DNA of 64,000 nucleotides, from the NCBI RefSeq assembly GCF_016904675.1, contig NZ_CP070228.1, positions 1,674,001-1,738,000 of the forward strand. The letters are read 5' to 3'. Made by a program: the position numbers and the translations under genes. Within the stretch, counting starts at the first letter, position 1, and every line of letters begins with the position of its first letter. Below, piece after piece: positions 1 to 8,896 of the stretch. The stretch is from Arcanobacterium phocisimile (GTDB taxonomy: Bacteria; Actinomycetota; Actinomycetes; Actinomycetales; Actinomycetaceae). Below the pieces are notes generated by a model, which had not been told where the DNA came from, made no database searches, and was given only the letters and a program-made list of their open reading frames with translations.

Positions 1-191
1 AGTCCGATTGTACGCAATGAGCGAGCCGCCAAGTTCCCTGCCCACCGATGCGGAACGTATCCCAGTTCCGTGATCGCTTTCATGACGCGGGCTTGAGTTT
101 CCTCCGACGTCGGACGCTCACCATTGAGCACATATGAGACAGTCGATGGCGATACGCCAGCACGTTTCGCCACATCTGCACGTGTCGCCAT
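1..191 (-). CDS. LacI-family transcriptional regulator (N-terminal part, cut by window edge)
   Basis: Only the first 63 codons are inside the window. They start at the ATG complementary to 189-191 and encode a typical LacI helix-turn-helix: MATRADVAKRAGVSPSTVS, then the hinge-proximal stretch VLNGERPTSEETQARV and GYVPHRWAGNLAARSLRT. Family members bind palindromic operators with a central CpG and respond to a sugar ligand. It follows the alpha-glucosidase in the same direction, so it is probably the local regulator of the mal-type operon above it (inference). The ligand-binding domain lies outside the window, so the effector cannot be guessed. Confidence 0.9.
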   Translation of the reverse strand, partial: MATRADVAKRAGVSPSTVSYVLNGERPTSEETQARVMKAITELGYVPHRWAGNLAARSLRTIG

Positions 192-214
192 CGACCTCAC
201 TCTTTCGTTACATA

Positions 215-241
215 TCAGATAGGTTCACGTTCCCTATCTGA
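215..241. promoter_or_regulatory. Inverted repeat ahead of the lacI-type gene
   Basis: Perfect 9-bp arms, TCAGATAGG (215-223) and CCTATCTGA (233-241), are separated by 9 nt. It sits between the alpha-glucosidase stop and the regulator start. It could be an autoregulatory operator or an intercistronic RNA hairpin. There is no T-run on the minus strand after it, so it is unlikely to be a strong intrinsic terminator. It does not resemble the palindrome in front of the binding-protein gene. Confidence 0.45.
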
Positions 242-266
242 CAAGTGCGATAACCGCTGCGGATTA

Positions 267-1925
267 TCAGGACAACCAAGCTGCCGTATTTGCCGCCAGC
301 TCAACACCACCGGAAACGTGATCACATGTTCCAGAAGCAATAACAATACTGTATTGTCCCGGAATAACCGCCGGTTCGCTAGTCATGTTGAGAGCAAGTG
401 TAATCTTGCCATTGCGGACAACGAGCACTTCGTTGTTATCATATGCAACCCATTCAAAATCGCCATGCCCGAGATCGTAATGCCGACGTCGAGCTGTCAT
501 GGCGCGATAGAAATTCAGCACAGACTGCGGATCGTCTTCTTGACGTTCGGCTGCGAACTCGTGCCAATCGGCTGGCTGCGGTAGCCACGGATGCGCACCA
601 AACCCAGTATCTGCTGGGTTTGCTTTCCACGGAAGCGGCACACGGCAACCATCTCGGCCACGAACTTGATATCCGGTGCGTAACCATGTCGGATCCTGAC
701 GAGCATCGTCAGGCATGTCAGTGACTTCTGGCAGGCCCAACTCTTCACCCTGATAAATATAGACCGAGCCAGGCAAACCGAACGTAAAGAGCGTCATTGC
801 CAAACCACGTCGCAAACCCAGCTCGCGATCAGGCTGTGGATCTCCCAACCCAATACCAGCTTCGGTGCTGTGCTCCGGATCGAAACCGAAACGAGAGGTG
901 TGACGAACGACGTCGTGGTTAGATAACACCCACGTCACCGGTGCCCCCACGTTATTCATTTCGCGCAATGTTTGGTCAATAATGGTGCGCAACCGAGCCG
1001 GACGCCAACCACACTTAAGATAGTCGAAGTTGAACGCCTGGCTCATTTCTTCTTCACGCACATAGAGAGCTCCGCGCGACGGCGGATCAACCCACGCTTC
1101 AGCAACCAGCATACGGTCGCGGCCGTACTCGTTGAGAACGTTACGCCATTCGCGGTAAATCTCGTGGACGCCGTCTTGATCAAACATTGGGCCCGAATCG
1201 AAAACATCCGGGTCACGATCACCATCAACCCACCGATCTGATCCACGTAGATCATCTGGCAAACCGTCAGCTTTTACCAAACCATGTGCCACGTCGACGC
1301 GGAAACCATCAACCCCTAGGTCACACCAGAATCGCAAATAGTCAGTGAACAACTGATGCACATCAGCATTGTTCCAATCGAAATCAGGTTGCTCGGGAGC
1401 AAACAGATGCAAATACCACCAGTCTCGATCTTCTTCACGGCCAGTCAACGGCTCAACTTTCGACCAGGCTGGACCGCCGAACATCGACCCCCAGTTATTT
1501 GGCGGCTCACCGACCGAATGGCGGAAAATATAGCGGGCACGTTCCGGCGAATCATGACCGGCACGCAACGCCTCCTGGAACCACTCGTGCTGATCAGACG
1601 AATGGTTGGGGACGACGTCGATAATAACCTTCATCCCAACAGCATGAGCTCGCGAAATCAGTTCCCGAGCTTCGTCCAACGAACCATACTCCGGATTAAT
1701 ATCGAAATAATCCGCGACGTCGTAACCGGCGTCAGCTTGCGGAGAAGGATAGAACGGCGAAATCCATATCGCGTCCACACCAAGCTCATGCAAATAGTCA
1801 ATCTTTTCAATAATGCCGGCAAGATCACCGAGCCCATCACCGTTCGTATCGTTAAAGCTTCGCGGATACACCTGATAAATGACTGCATTTCGCCACCATT
1901 GATCAAGGTCAGAACGCATAACCAT
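267..1925 (-). CDS. Alpha-glucosidase, GH13 family
   Basis: A 552-residue cytoplasmic glycoside hydrolase expected to release glucose from maltose or short alpha-glucosides imported by the ABC transporter encoded upstream. The GH13 signature regions are present: region I DVVPNH (about residues 103-108), region II GFRVDVAHG with the nucleophile Asp near 211, region III LVAEAW with the acid/base Glu near 275, and region IV SNHD near 334-337. No signal peptide is visible. The frame is open to 1970, but the ATG at 1925 has an AAAGGA ribosome site at proper distance; the ATG at 1919 is an alternative. It is the fourth gene of the mal-type operon. The exact linkage preference (alpha-1,4 or alpha-1,6) cannot be read from sequence. 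Confidence 0.9.
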   Translation of the reverse strand: MVMRSDLDQWWRNAVIYQVYPRSFNDTNGDGLGDLAGIIEKIDYLHELGVDAIWISPFYPSPQADAGYDVADYFDINPEYGSLDEARELISRAHAVGMKVIIDVVPNHSSDQHEWFQEALRAGHDSPERARYIFRHSVGEPPNNWGSMFGGPAWSKVEPLTGREEDRDWWYLHLFAPEQPDFDWNNADVHQLFTDYLRFWCDLGVDGFRVDVAHGLVKADGLPDDLRGSDRWVDGDRDPDVFDSGPMFDQDGVHEIYREWRNVLNEYGRDRMLVAEAWVDPPSRGALYVREEEMSQAFNFDYLKCGWRPARLRTIIDQTLREMNNVGAPVTWVLSNHDVVRHTSRFGFDPEHSTEAGIGLGDPQPDRELGLRRGLAMTLFTFGLPGSVYIYQGEELGLPEVTDMPDDARQDPTWLRTGYQVRGRDGCRVPLPWKANPADTGFGAHPWLPQPADWHEFAAERQEDDPQSVLNFYRAMTARRRHYDLGHGDFEWVAYDNNEVLVVRNGKITLALNMTSEPAVIPGQYSIVIASGTCDHVSGGVELAANTAAWLS

Positions 1926-1990
1926 ATTCATCCTTTCACCATTTTCTACAAGTAGCCAGCGGCGCGTCACTACACACCACCGACTACACG

Positions 1991-2833
1991 TTACTTCACG
2001 CCGCCAGCTGCCAAACCTGCAACAATTCGACGCTGAAAAATCAGAACCAAAATAACAAGCGGAATTGTCACCACAATGCCTGCCGCCATCTGCGAACCAT
2101 AGGGAGTTTCAAACTGCGAAACACCACCAAATTTCGAAATAGCCACCGGCGCAGTCTGCATCGCCTGATCGTTAACCATAGTCACTGCAATCATGAACTC
2201 ATTCCATGCACTGATGAAAACAATGATTGCAGTCGTGAAAACACCAGGGGCAGCCAACGGCATAATAATCTTACGGAACGCTTGACCTGGCGTACAGCCA
2301 TCAATCATTGCCGCCTGCTCCAATTCCACCGGCATCTGCCGGAAGAAGCTGTGCAAATTCCACACCGCCAACGGCAAAGCGAACGACAGCGACGGCAAAA
2401 TCATCGCCTGATAAGTGTTAATCCAGCCAATATCCGTAAACAACTGCAAAAGCGGAACAACGATCGCCACAATCGGGAACATCGACGTCGCAACAATCAC
2501 CGTCAAAATCAGTGTCTTGCCACGGAACTCCAACCGAGCCAACGCATAAGCGGTAAACGTCGCCACAATAAGCGCCAACACCGTCGTCGTCCCGGCAACA
2601 ATCACCGAGTTCAACAGCGCGCGCCCAAAGCCACGCGACGGATCGAAAACTGCGCCATAGTTTTCAAAACTCACGTCACTTGGCCATAGTGACGTCTCGA
2701 AAATCTTCGTCGCCGGGCGAATCGACGAAACAAACATCCAATAGAACGGCGCCAAACAGAAAATAACAATACCGATAATTCCCAGCGTCGAGGATGTGTT
2801 GCTCAACCCCTCACGGAACTTCTTCATCTTCAT
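1991..2833 (-). CDS. Sugar ABC transporter permease, MalG/ThuG type
   Basis: A 280-residue membrane protein with about six hydrophobic helices, and the binding-protein-dependent permease (EAA) loop around the segment beginning EQAAMIDGCTPGQAFRKI, which contacts the ATPase. It pairs with the adjacent MalF-type permease to form the channel. The start is placed at 2833, where ATG overlaps the upstream stop (ATGA) and follows a GAGGAAG ribosome site; the frame is open further upstream but only inside the neighbour. No ATPase gene lies in this operon, so a shared MsiK-type ATPase elsewhere is likely, as is common in actinobacteria (inference). Confidence 0.93.
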   Translation of the reverse strand: MKMKKFREGLSNTSSTLGIIGIVIFCLAPFYWMFVSSIRPATKIFETSLWPSDVSFENYGAVFDPSRGFGRALLNSVIVAGTTTVLALIVATFTAYALARLEFRGKTLILTVIVATSMFPIVAIVVPLLQLFTDIGWINTYQAMILPSLSFALPLAVWNLHSFFRQMPVELEQAAMIDGCTPGQAFRKIIMPLAAPGVFTTAIIVFISAWNEFMIAVTMVNDQAMQTAPVAISKFGGVSQFETPYGSQMAAGIVVTIPLVILVLIFQRRIVAGLAAGGVK

Positions 2834-3867
2834 GCTACTTCCTCCTGAGCTTTCCGACTGCGCTTCCACGGCAATCGCGAATTAACAAACAATTGACGCA
2901 ACGGAATTTTTTTCTTCTCCTCCGCACCGATCACTTCAGCACCGGCAACCTTAATAAACGCAAACGCAATGAGGAACACGTAGGCGAATAACATCAACGC
3001 GTACGCAGCCGCCGAACCGTAACGCAGATTCGACGCCTCATCTTGAACCAGCATTGACAACGTCTCAACCGACCCCTTGCGAGCACCGATCAAGATATAA
3101 GGAAGGTCGAACATGCGCAACGCATCAAGCAAGCGGAACAACACCGCAACAACCAGTGCTGGCTTCACCAACGGCAGCGTAATCCGGCGGAACCGCTGCC
3201 ACGCATTCGCCCCATCAATCTTCGCCGCCTCATAAACTTCATCCGGAATAACCTGCAAACCCGCAAGCGTCAGCAAGCCAATAAACGGCGCTGTCTTCCA
3301 CGTATCAGCAACGATGATCGCCATCTTTGCCGGAATATCAGAAGTAGCCCACAGGATTTGGGTTCCAAGAAGCGCATTCGCTGCGCCATGAGCGTCAAAA
3401 ATCCACTTCCACAAAATAGCTGAAACCGCGGTCGGGATCGCCCACGGAACGAGGATAGCCGCGCGGACCAGACCACGCCCCCGCATAGCGCGATGCATGA
3501 TCAGCGCCATCGTCACACCCAAAATGGTTTCCAGCGTGACGGTAAGTAGCGCAAAGATAGTAGTATTCGATGCCGCATTCCAGAAACGTGCACCCGACTC
3601 ACCAATGAACATATTGGCATAATTTTGCAGGCCCACGAACGGCGCAGTGTCATTAACGAAACCGGTTTCCGGATCGATACCCTTGACGCCGAACAATGAC
3701 TGGTAGACGGCAGTGAGCGTTGGAAAAATGACGACGATTGTAATGATAAGAATGGTAGGTGCTACTAACATCCAAGCGAGCCGGCTCTGGCGCCGTGCCG
3801 AGTCACGTCGTTGTGCTCGAGGAGCAATCGCGTCTGGCCGGGTAGTAGTTGTCCGTGACGTACTCAT
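2830..3867 (-). CDS. Sugar ABC transporter permease, MalF/ThuF type
   Basis: A 345-residue inner-membrane protein. The N-terminal tail is rich in Arg and Thr and is followed by a first helix near residues 30-55, then five more helices. The EAA loop reads YEAAKIDGANAWQRFRRI (about 235-252). It is translated just before, and overlaps by 4 nt, the second permease, which suggests coupled synthesis of the two channel subunits. It follows the substrate-binding lipoprotein gene after a strong intercistronic hairpin. The neighbouring alpha-glucosidase points to maltose or alpha-glucosides as substrate, but the permease sequence alone does not fix specificity. Confidence 0.93.
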   Translation of the reverse strand: MSTSRTTTTRPDAIAPRAQRRDSARRQSRLAWMLVAPTILIITIVVIFPTLTAVYQSLFGVKGIDPETGFVNDTAPFVGLQNYANMFIGESGARFWNAASNTTIFALLTVTLETILGVTMALIMHRAMRGRGLVRAAILVPWAIPTAVSAILWKWIFDAHGAANALLGTQILWATSDIPAKMAIIVADTWKTAPFIGLLTLAGLQVIPDEVYEAAKIDGANAWQRFRRITLPLVKPALVVAVLFRLLDALRMFDLPYILIGARKGSVETLSMLVQDEASNLRYGSAAAYALMLFAYVFLIAFAFIKVAGAEVIGAEEKKKIPLRQLFVNSRLPWKRSRKAQEEVA

Positions 3868-3912
3868 GACTTTCCCCTAGTCCTCTATACTTTGCTGATC
3901 CGTAAGGAGATA

Positions 3913-3953
3913 GAACAGTGGTGGGGTAGTGATGTGCTACCCCACCACTGTTC
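3913..3953 (-). promoter_or_regulatory. Strong intercistronic hairpin between binding-protein and permease genes
   Basis: A perfect 17-bp stem (3913-3929 with 3937-3953) with a 7-nt loop lies just after the binding-protein stop. On the minus strand no T-run follows it, so it should act as an mRNA-stabilising or partial-attenuation structure rather than a full terminator. Such structures commonly keep the binding protein more abundant than its permeases. Confidence 0.7.
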
Positions 3954-3959
3954 TTCACG

Positions 3960-5237
3960 TTACTTCACGATTTCATTGAGCTTATCGGACAGCTGGGCGA
4001 TAGCTTCATCAGCTGTCTTCTCACCCTTGAGTGCAGGGAAAACTGCATCCTGGATTGCTGCGGTGACGTCACCATAGTTTGCTACCTGTGGCCGTGGCGC
4101 AGCTGCTTCAATCGATGCCTTGAGAACTGGAAGATACGGGTAGTCCTCGATGTTCTTTGGATCGTCATAGAGCGCGGTGTAGGTTGGCGCTAACGACATT
4201 TCCTTGAGCTGGTAGTCAGAAATTTCCTTCGAGGTGTAGAACTTCACGAAGTCAAGAGCCGTCGCCTTGTTCTTGCAATAAGAGGAAATAGCTGCGTTGT
4301 GACCGCCGAGTGAGGAGGCGCCAATCTTTCCCTCTTCAAGACCTGGCATTGGGGCGATGCCGAACTTGCCGTCCATCGTCTTTTGCGTCAACGAGTACTG
4401 GTAAGGCCAGTTGCGGTAGAAGACCAAGCGATCACTTTCGAACGCTGCACGGCCTTCTTCTTCCTTGTAAGTCAATGCTTCTTGCGGGATGAAGTTTGAC
4501 TTAAAGCCATCGATCAGTTTCTGCAAACCTGCACGTGCTTGCGGGGAGTCGACGACGACCTTACCCTCCGCATTGACGATTTCGCCACCCGCAGAGTGGA
4601 TAGCTTCGTCAACGTTGACAGTCAGACCTTCATACTTAGCAAGTTGACCGCCGTAGCAACCAATGTTTTCGTAACCCGGGAGTTGACGAACAGCTTCGCA
4701 CTGTTTTTCCATATCGTCCCACGTCTTCGGTGCTTCAGTGATTCCAGCTTGCTCGAGCAGATCCTTGCGATAGTAGAGGAAGCCGCCGTCGGATGCGTGT
4801 GGCATAGCGTAGAGCTTGCCGCGGTATTCGCCGGTCTTCCACACCGGGTCCATGATCTCTGACTTAGGGAACTCAGCAGCTGGAAGTTCATCGATCCAAC
4901 GGTTAGCTGCGAATTCAGAAACCCAGACGTTATCCACGGACAGAACGCAATAAGCATCAGATTCAGTTTGTGCATTTTGGATCATGGACTGGCGCTGCTG
5001 GTCAGCCTCGGTGGAGAGTTCAACAAGGCTAACTTCTTCGTCTGGGTGGTCCTTGTTCCACATGTCAATAATATTGACGAGCTTTCCAGAATTATCTTTA
5101 CCTTGCACGTAGGTGATTGGGCCGCGGCCTTCAAATGCTCCGCCGTCTGCTGTGGAGGCATCATCGCCGCCACTACATGCGCTCAGCATTGATACGGCCA
5201 TACCTACGGCCATCATGGTAGAAAGTGTTTTCTTCAT
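3960..5237 (-). CDS. Extracellular sugar-binding lipoprotein (MalE-type, family 1)
   Basis: A 425-residue solute-binding protein. The N-terminus is a lipoprotein signal: MKKTLSTMMAVGMAVSML, then the lipobox LSAC, giving a lipid-modified Cys at about residue 21. The mature part has the two-lobe binding-protein pattern, including the family 1 stretch YAMPHASDGGFLYYRKDLLEQAG and GIAPMPG. It captures the sugar outside the membrane and delivers it to the two permeases downstream. The start at 5237 is chosen because an AAAGGGG ribosome site precedes it and the lipobox then falls at the right distance. It is the first gene of the operon, behind an operator-like palindrome. Confidence 0.92.
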   Translation of the reverse strand: MKKTLSTMMAVGMAVSMLSACSGGDDASTADGGAFEGRGPITYVQGKDNSGKLVNIIDMWNKDHPDEEVSLVELSTEADQQRQSMIQNAQTESDAYCVLSVDNVWVSEFAANRWIDELPAAEFPKSEIMDPVWKTGEYRGKLYAMPHASDGGFLYYRKDLLEQAGITEAPKTWDDMEKQCEAVRQLPGYENIGCYGGQLAKYEGLTVNVDEAIHSAGGEIVNAEGKVVVDSPQARAGLQKLIDGFKSNFIPQEALTYKEEEGRAAFESDRLVFYRNWPYQYSLTQKTMDGKFGIAPMPGLEEGKIGASSLGGHNAAISSYCKNKATALDFVKFYTSKEISDYQLKEMSLAPTYTALYDDPKNIEDYPYLPVLKASIEAAAPRPQVANYGDVTAAIQDAVFPALKGEKTADEAIAQLSDKLNEIVK

Positions 5238-5268
5238 GCTGTAGACCCCTTTGTTATCAAGCATCGAA

Positions 5269-5296
5269 ACTTTTATCGACGCGCGCCGATAAAAGT
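5269..5296. promoter_or_regulatory. Operator-like palindrome ahead of the mal-type operon
   Basis: A 28-bp near-perfect palindrome with 13 of 14 pairs and a central CpG (left arm ACTTTTATCG, right arm CGATAAAAGT). It lies just downstream of a likely minus-strand -10 element (TATTAT, 5307-5312), where a bound LacI-type repressor would block transcription. A central CpG is the hallmark of LacI-family operators. Binding by the regulator at 1-191 is inference. Confidence 0.65.
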
Positions 5297-5563
5297 ACTC
5301 TAACACATAATATGCTCCACGTCACTAAACTCTGAGATTCACTTTGTCTTCACAGATGAACTAGGGGCAATATCAAAGGCAACACGACCAGATCGCCACC
5401 CTAAGGACCAGCCCTAATATTTAAACCTAAAACCTATAGGTCACGATACACTATTAAGGCACAAATAGGATTGAATGGATTCTGTACTGGAAATAAAACG
5501 AAAACGAGTACATTACCGATGACAACACCTCATCATTTCATTCACTTACGCACTAGGAAAAAT

Positions 5564-7528
5564 ATGTCTCAAACACTCACGCGTAAGGCAAAAGTGGCTA
5601 TCCCGCTCACCGTAGCATTGCTACTTTCGGCCTGCGGAGCAAAAGTTAACACCACGTTGGATATCACCGAAGACAACTCGGGAACCCGAACCATGAATCT
5701 TAGCCTCAAACGGGATGCTGATGCTGAGGGGAAGATCAATGGCGGATTCGAAGCTATCGACGCCTCGATTGAAAACCATCTGCCCGACGAACTCACCTAT
5801 TCAGGATTAACGGTCGATACAGAGCAGGCTACTGCCAGTTTCACACTCAGCTTTACTGACGCGGATGACTATCGTACAAAAGCCATGAAACTACTAGAGT
5901 ATTCCGGCATCGAAAAAGATCCAACACTCACCATCATTAACACCGACTCTCCCCTTATCAGTGGCTTCGCATACGACGAAAACTTCAACTCTACCGACCT
6001 CCTCGGATGGATACCAGATTCGCTGGTGACCGACGGCGTTGTGAGCCAAGACAACAAAAACAACATTCTTGACGGCAACGGACCCGGAAAGATCACCGCA
6101 AAAGGAAAAACATACGATACCGACAGCGGCTATCTCCGGACTAAGGACACCATCGACAACCGATTCGAAAGCGCAAAAATTGAGATCAGCCCGCAGACGG
6201 ATGGGTCCTACGAAACACAAGTAGCTTTCTCTCGTTCTTCGGTACCTGCCGGCCCTATCATCGAGAAAGAAGACCAGCACTTCGAGAATCTTGATATCGA
6301 CGGCCTCGAAAAAGATAAAGCCGGAAAGTCTGAGACAGCCTATGAGCGCACATTACAGTTCACCTCTGAAAACATGGCAAAGCTCACCGAGAACCTCGAC
6401 AAAGTTTTCCTCACCACCGGTAGCAAACTTGAAAGCAAGCTCGGCACTAGTCGAGCAAACTCGCTATATCTCACCACAATCTATACCGGCAGCATCGACA
6501 CCTCAAAAATTGCCGATGAGCGTTTTTCGCAATTGACTATCAAAATAGTGAATAAAGATGACGACTTTGCACTATCACAAGACTCGGCTACCGGTCTCAC
6601 AGATTTCTCAATCAGCATCTCCCGTCCAATTTCTGTAGCCACTCTGGACTTCGCACTGGACGTTAAAGACAAGGAAACTTCTTCACTGAAACTCGCATTC
6701 GGCATCCCAGCCAACGAAGCTGAACAACTAAATACCGCGATCACCAAGAAGTTCACCCCGGCTAACGATCTCGGCACATTAACTTCTGACGATAGTGACG
6801 ATCTACGCCACTACACCATAGAGATTCCAGAAATAACCCCTCTGAACTCTCAAGAAGTTGTCGATTTCATCGGTGGAAGAATCGGGGCGACGGTACCGGA
6901 GATCGCAAGCGGAGCCGATTACCTCGTATCCCTCCACATCTTCCCTAACCAACTCTTTGAGAACCTCCCCGCAGAAATAACCGGAAAGATCACTCTGCCC
7001 GGGCGCGATACATTTAGCTTTACAGACGAATCCTCGATCTCCGGATGGAAAATCGACGGTGGAACTGCAACACTCACTGAGCTCACAGATAAATACATTA
7101 GTTTCGACGGTCCAGTAACCGAGCACTCACTCGTCTGGTTTATCGTCGGCATTGTTATTGCTGGACTTGTACTGATCGCACTTGTTCTTGCATTCATTTT
7201 CCGTAAGAAGCTCTCCGCAAAACTAGCTGACTTCCGTGAAAAGCGCCGGATTGCTGCAGAACAAGCACAAGCTGCTGTACGAGCGCAAGCACAAGCCTAC
7301 GTGCAGGCTCAGGGAGCCACCCAAACCCAGGCCGCTGCACAAGCTCAGACCGCAGCACAAGCTCAGACCGCAGCACAAGCTCAGACCGCAGCACAAGCAC
7401 CTGGAGCTAATACTGTTCCTCCGCTGAACGCACCGTCAGCATCTCCGGCACCAAATACGCCGTCAGCATTCCCAACACCGGACGCACCACAAGATCCACA
7501 AGAATGGGATGAATCAGATCTGATGTAG
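5564..7528 (+). CDS. Large lipoprotein with additional C-terminal membrane anchor and Ala/Gln-rich tail; function unknown
   Basis: A 654-residue protein I do not recognise with certainty. The start is set at the ATG at 5564, which gives a lipoprotein signal (MSQTLTRKAKVAIPLTVALL, then LSAC). The segment just after the lipobox is faintly like actinobacterial LppM proteins. A long extracytoplasmic region of about 500 residues, rich in Thr, Ser, Asp and Lys, follows. A single hydrophobic helix near residues 526-550 (FIVGIVIAGLVLIALVLAF) is followed by Arg/Lys residues, so the last 100 residues should be cytoplasmic. That tail is Ala/Gln-rich, with a short tandem repeat, then Pro-rich, and ends acidic. 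Being held by both a lipid and a helix is unusual. It is monocistronic. Confidence 0.75.
   Translation: MSQTLTRKAKVAIPLTVALLLSACGAKVNTTLDITEDNSGTRTMNLSLKRDADAEGKINGGFEAIDASIENHLPDELTYSGLTVDTEQATASFTLSFTDADDYRTKAMKLLEYSGIEKDPTLTIINTDSPLISGFAYDENFNSTDLLGWIPDSLVTDGVVSQDNKNNILDGNGPGKITAKGKTYDTDSGYLRTKDTIDNRFESAKIEISPQTDGSYETQVAFSRSSVPAGPIIEKEDQHFENLDIDGLEKDKAGKSETAYERTLQFTSENMAKLTENLDKVFLTTGSKLESKLGTSRANSLYLTTIYTGSIDTSKIADERFSQLTIKIVNKDDDFALSQDSATGLTDFSISISRPISVATLDFALDVKDKETSSLKLAFGIPANEAEQLNTAITKKFTPANDLGTLTSDDSDDLRHYTIEIPEITPLNSQEVVDFIGGRIGATVPEIASGADYLVSLHIFPNQLFENLPAEITGKITLPGRDTFSFTDESSISGWKIDGGTATLTELTDKYISFDGPVTEHSLVWFIVGIVIAGLVLIALVLAFIFRKKLSAKLADFREKRRIAAEQAQAAVRAQAQAYVQAQGATQTQAAAQAQTAAQAQTAAQAQTAAQAPGANTVPPLNAPSASPAPNTPSAFPTPDAPQDPQEWDESDLM
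7337..7390 (+). repeat. 18-bp tandem repeat in the lipoprotein tail
   Basis: Three perfect copies of an 18-bp unit (GCACAAGCTCAGACCGCA) plus a partial fourth. They encode repeats of AQAQTA in the cytoplasmic tail. Copy number could vary by slippage without changing frame. Confidence 0.85.
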
Positions 7529-7554
7529 CACTCACGCGCTATCCATAGCACACC

Positions 7555-7595
7555 AATGGTGGGTGGAATGAAGATTCTTCATTCCACCCACCATT
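7555..7595. terminator. Bidirectional terminator between convergent genes
   Basis: A perfect 19-bp stem (7555-7573 with 7577-7595) with a 3-nt loop, followed by TACTTTTC. It lies between the lipoprotein gene on the plus strand and the acetyltransferase gene on the minus strand. Confidence 0.75.
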
Positions 7596-7699
7596 TACTT
7601 TTCGCAACAGTCCGAAATATTCTCTAAACCAGCCCAGAACTGCTGGTACGTCACTCTATTCCAGGACGAGAATCCATCCCCGGCAACAAAGCCTGATCA

Positions 7700-8242
7700 T
7701 TACCAGGCTGTCGGAAACCAGTACCTGAGTTTGCCGACTCCCTCACCATGGAACGTATTTTCATATACACCACCACACGCCTCTATAACTTTACGCGAAC
7801 CGACATTCGTCTCATCGCAGGTGACCAGCGCGCGCTCAACACCTAGCGAGTGCATGTAGCGAAGTGACTGCTGCAAAATTTCCGTCGCAAAACCTTGGCA
7901 GCGATAGGCGGGCCGAACCGCATAGCCAATATGTCCAGCTTGATTGAGTAGAAACTCATTCAACTCGTGACGAATACTCACCCGCCCTACCAGCTCCTCA
8001 TCAACGAACGCGGCAAGAAAGGTGGCCGGCACGCGACCGGGCGGAAGGTTCATACCCTTGGACTCGGCATCAAGCCGAGATAGATACTGATCCCAACTCT
8101 CCCCCTCGCCCTGCAGCAAGAAATCAAAACCAGTTCCAGCAAATTCGGCCTGAGCGCGCAACGCCTGGGCTTCGTCACCTGCAGTGAGCGGGCGCAACGT
8201 GAGCGGGCTCAGCGCGTGTGAGCTCAGCGCGTGGGGCAGCAT
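7700..8242 (-). CDS. GNAT-family N-acetyltransferase
   Basis: A 180-residue protein with the GNAT acetyl-CoA-binding pattern: VGRVSIRHELNEFL (beta 4 region), then GHIGYAVRPAYRCQGFATEIL (about 108-128, containing the R-x-x-G-x-A-like loop) and the C-terminal VERALVTCDETNVGSRKVIEACGG. This resembles RimJ/RimL-like or small-molecule acetyltransferases. The substrate is unknown. The N-terminus is unusually rich in Leu/Ser/His repeats (MLPHALSSHALSPLTLRPL), so translation may begin a few codons further in. It lies in the same direction as the GNAT gene that follows and may be transcribed with it. Confidence 0.85.
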   Translation of the reverse strand: MLPHALSSHALSPLTLRPLTAGDEAQALRAQAEFAGTGFDFLLQGEGESWDQYLSRLDAESKGMNLPPGRVPATFLAAFVDEELVGRVSIRHELNEFLLNQAGHIGYAVRPAYRCQGFATEILQQSLRYMHSLGVERALVTCDETNVGSRKVIEACGGVYENTFHGEGVGKLRYWFPTAW

Positions 8243-8297
8243 GGCTTATACTCCTTCTTCTGTTCTGAGTTTCTCTACCGATTCGGTCGCTCCGTTG

Positions 8298-8747
8298 TTA
8301 ATTCGAACCATCGTTGAACTGCACAAAGGCTCGCAACCCACCACCCGAATAGTCCCGGATCTCAGTGAATCCAGAGCTTTCGTAGAAGACTCGCTGATAG
8401 TCCTCGCTGTCTGTCAGCAACACCTTTTGCCGCACACCCGCGTATGGAGCCAACGCATACGACAACAACCGCCTACCAACACCCATCCGTTGAAACTTCG
8501 GCGAAACAAGAAGGTCCTGAATATACACAATCGTGGCGCTATCGGATATCGCTCGACACAACCCGAGGAGATCGCCACCCTGACGAGCCGAAACCACCCT
8601 CGTTGAATACTCCAGAGCACTCATTAACAGGTCAAGCTGCTGAGTATAGGAACTCCACCCAACAGATTCGTACAACCCCCGAATCTCATCACGAGCAAAC
8701 TCGTCCGAGTCGGAAAATACTATCTGTTCTTGTTCCATAGCTACCAT
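8298..8747 (-). CDS. GNAT-family N-acetyltransferase
   Basis: A 149-residue GNAT protein. The acetyl-CoA loop is KFQRMGVGRRLLSYAL (near residues 84-99), preceded by the beta-strand IVYIQDLLVS, and the C-terminal part contains FYESSGFTEI, the usual GNAT ending. It is similar to the small YhbS/RimI-like group, but the acceptor cannot be deduced. ATGs at 8747 and 8738 are both possible starts, and neither has a strong ribosome site. It is a separate gene from the GNAT at 7700-8242, upstream of it on the same strand with a 55-bp gap. Confidence 0.85.
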   Translation of the reverse strand: MVAMEQEQIVFSDSDEFARDEIRGLYESVGWSSYTQQLDLLMSALEYSTRVVSARQGGDLLGLCRAISDSATIVYIQDLLVSPKFQRMGVGRRLLSYALAPYAGVRQKVLLTDSEDYQRVFYESSGFTEIRDYSGGGLRAFVQFNDGSN

Positions 8748-8896
8748 CTTAAGTGTTGTAACACTAAACGCACTAGGATGTTTCGTGACAATTAGCGAAG
8801 CTCCTCAAACCAATGATGAATGAGGCAAAACAACTATTGTCACATGCATTCATGTGATCATTTCAGCGTGCTATGTGAAAAGCTCCCTTGAATTTC

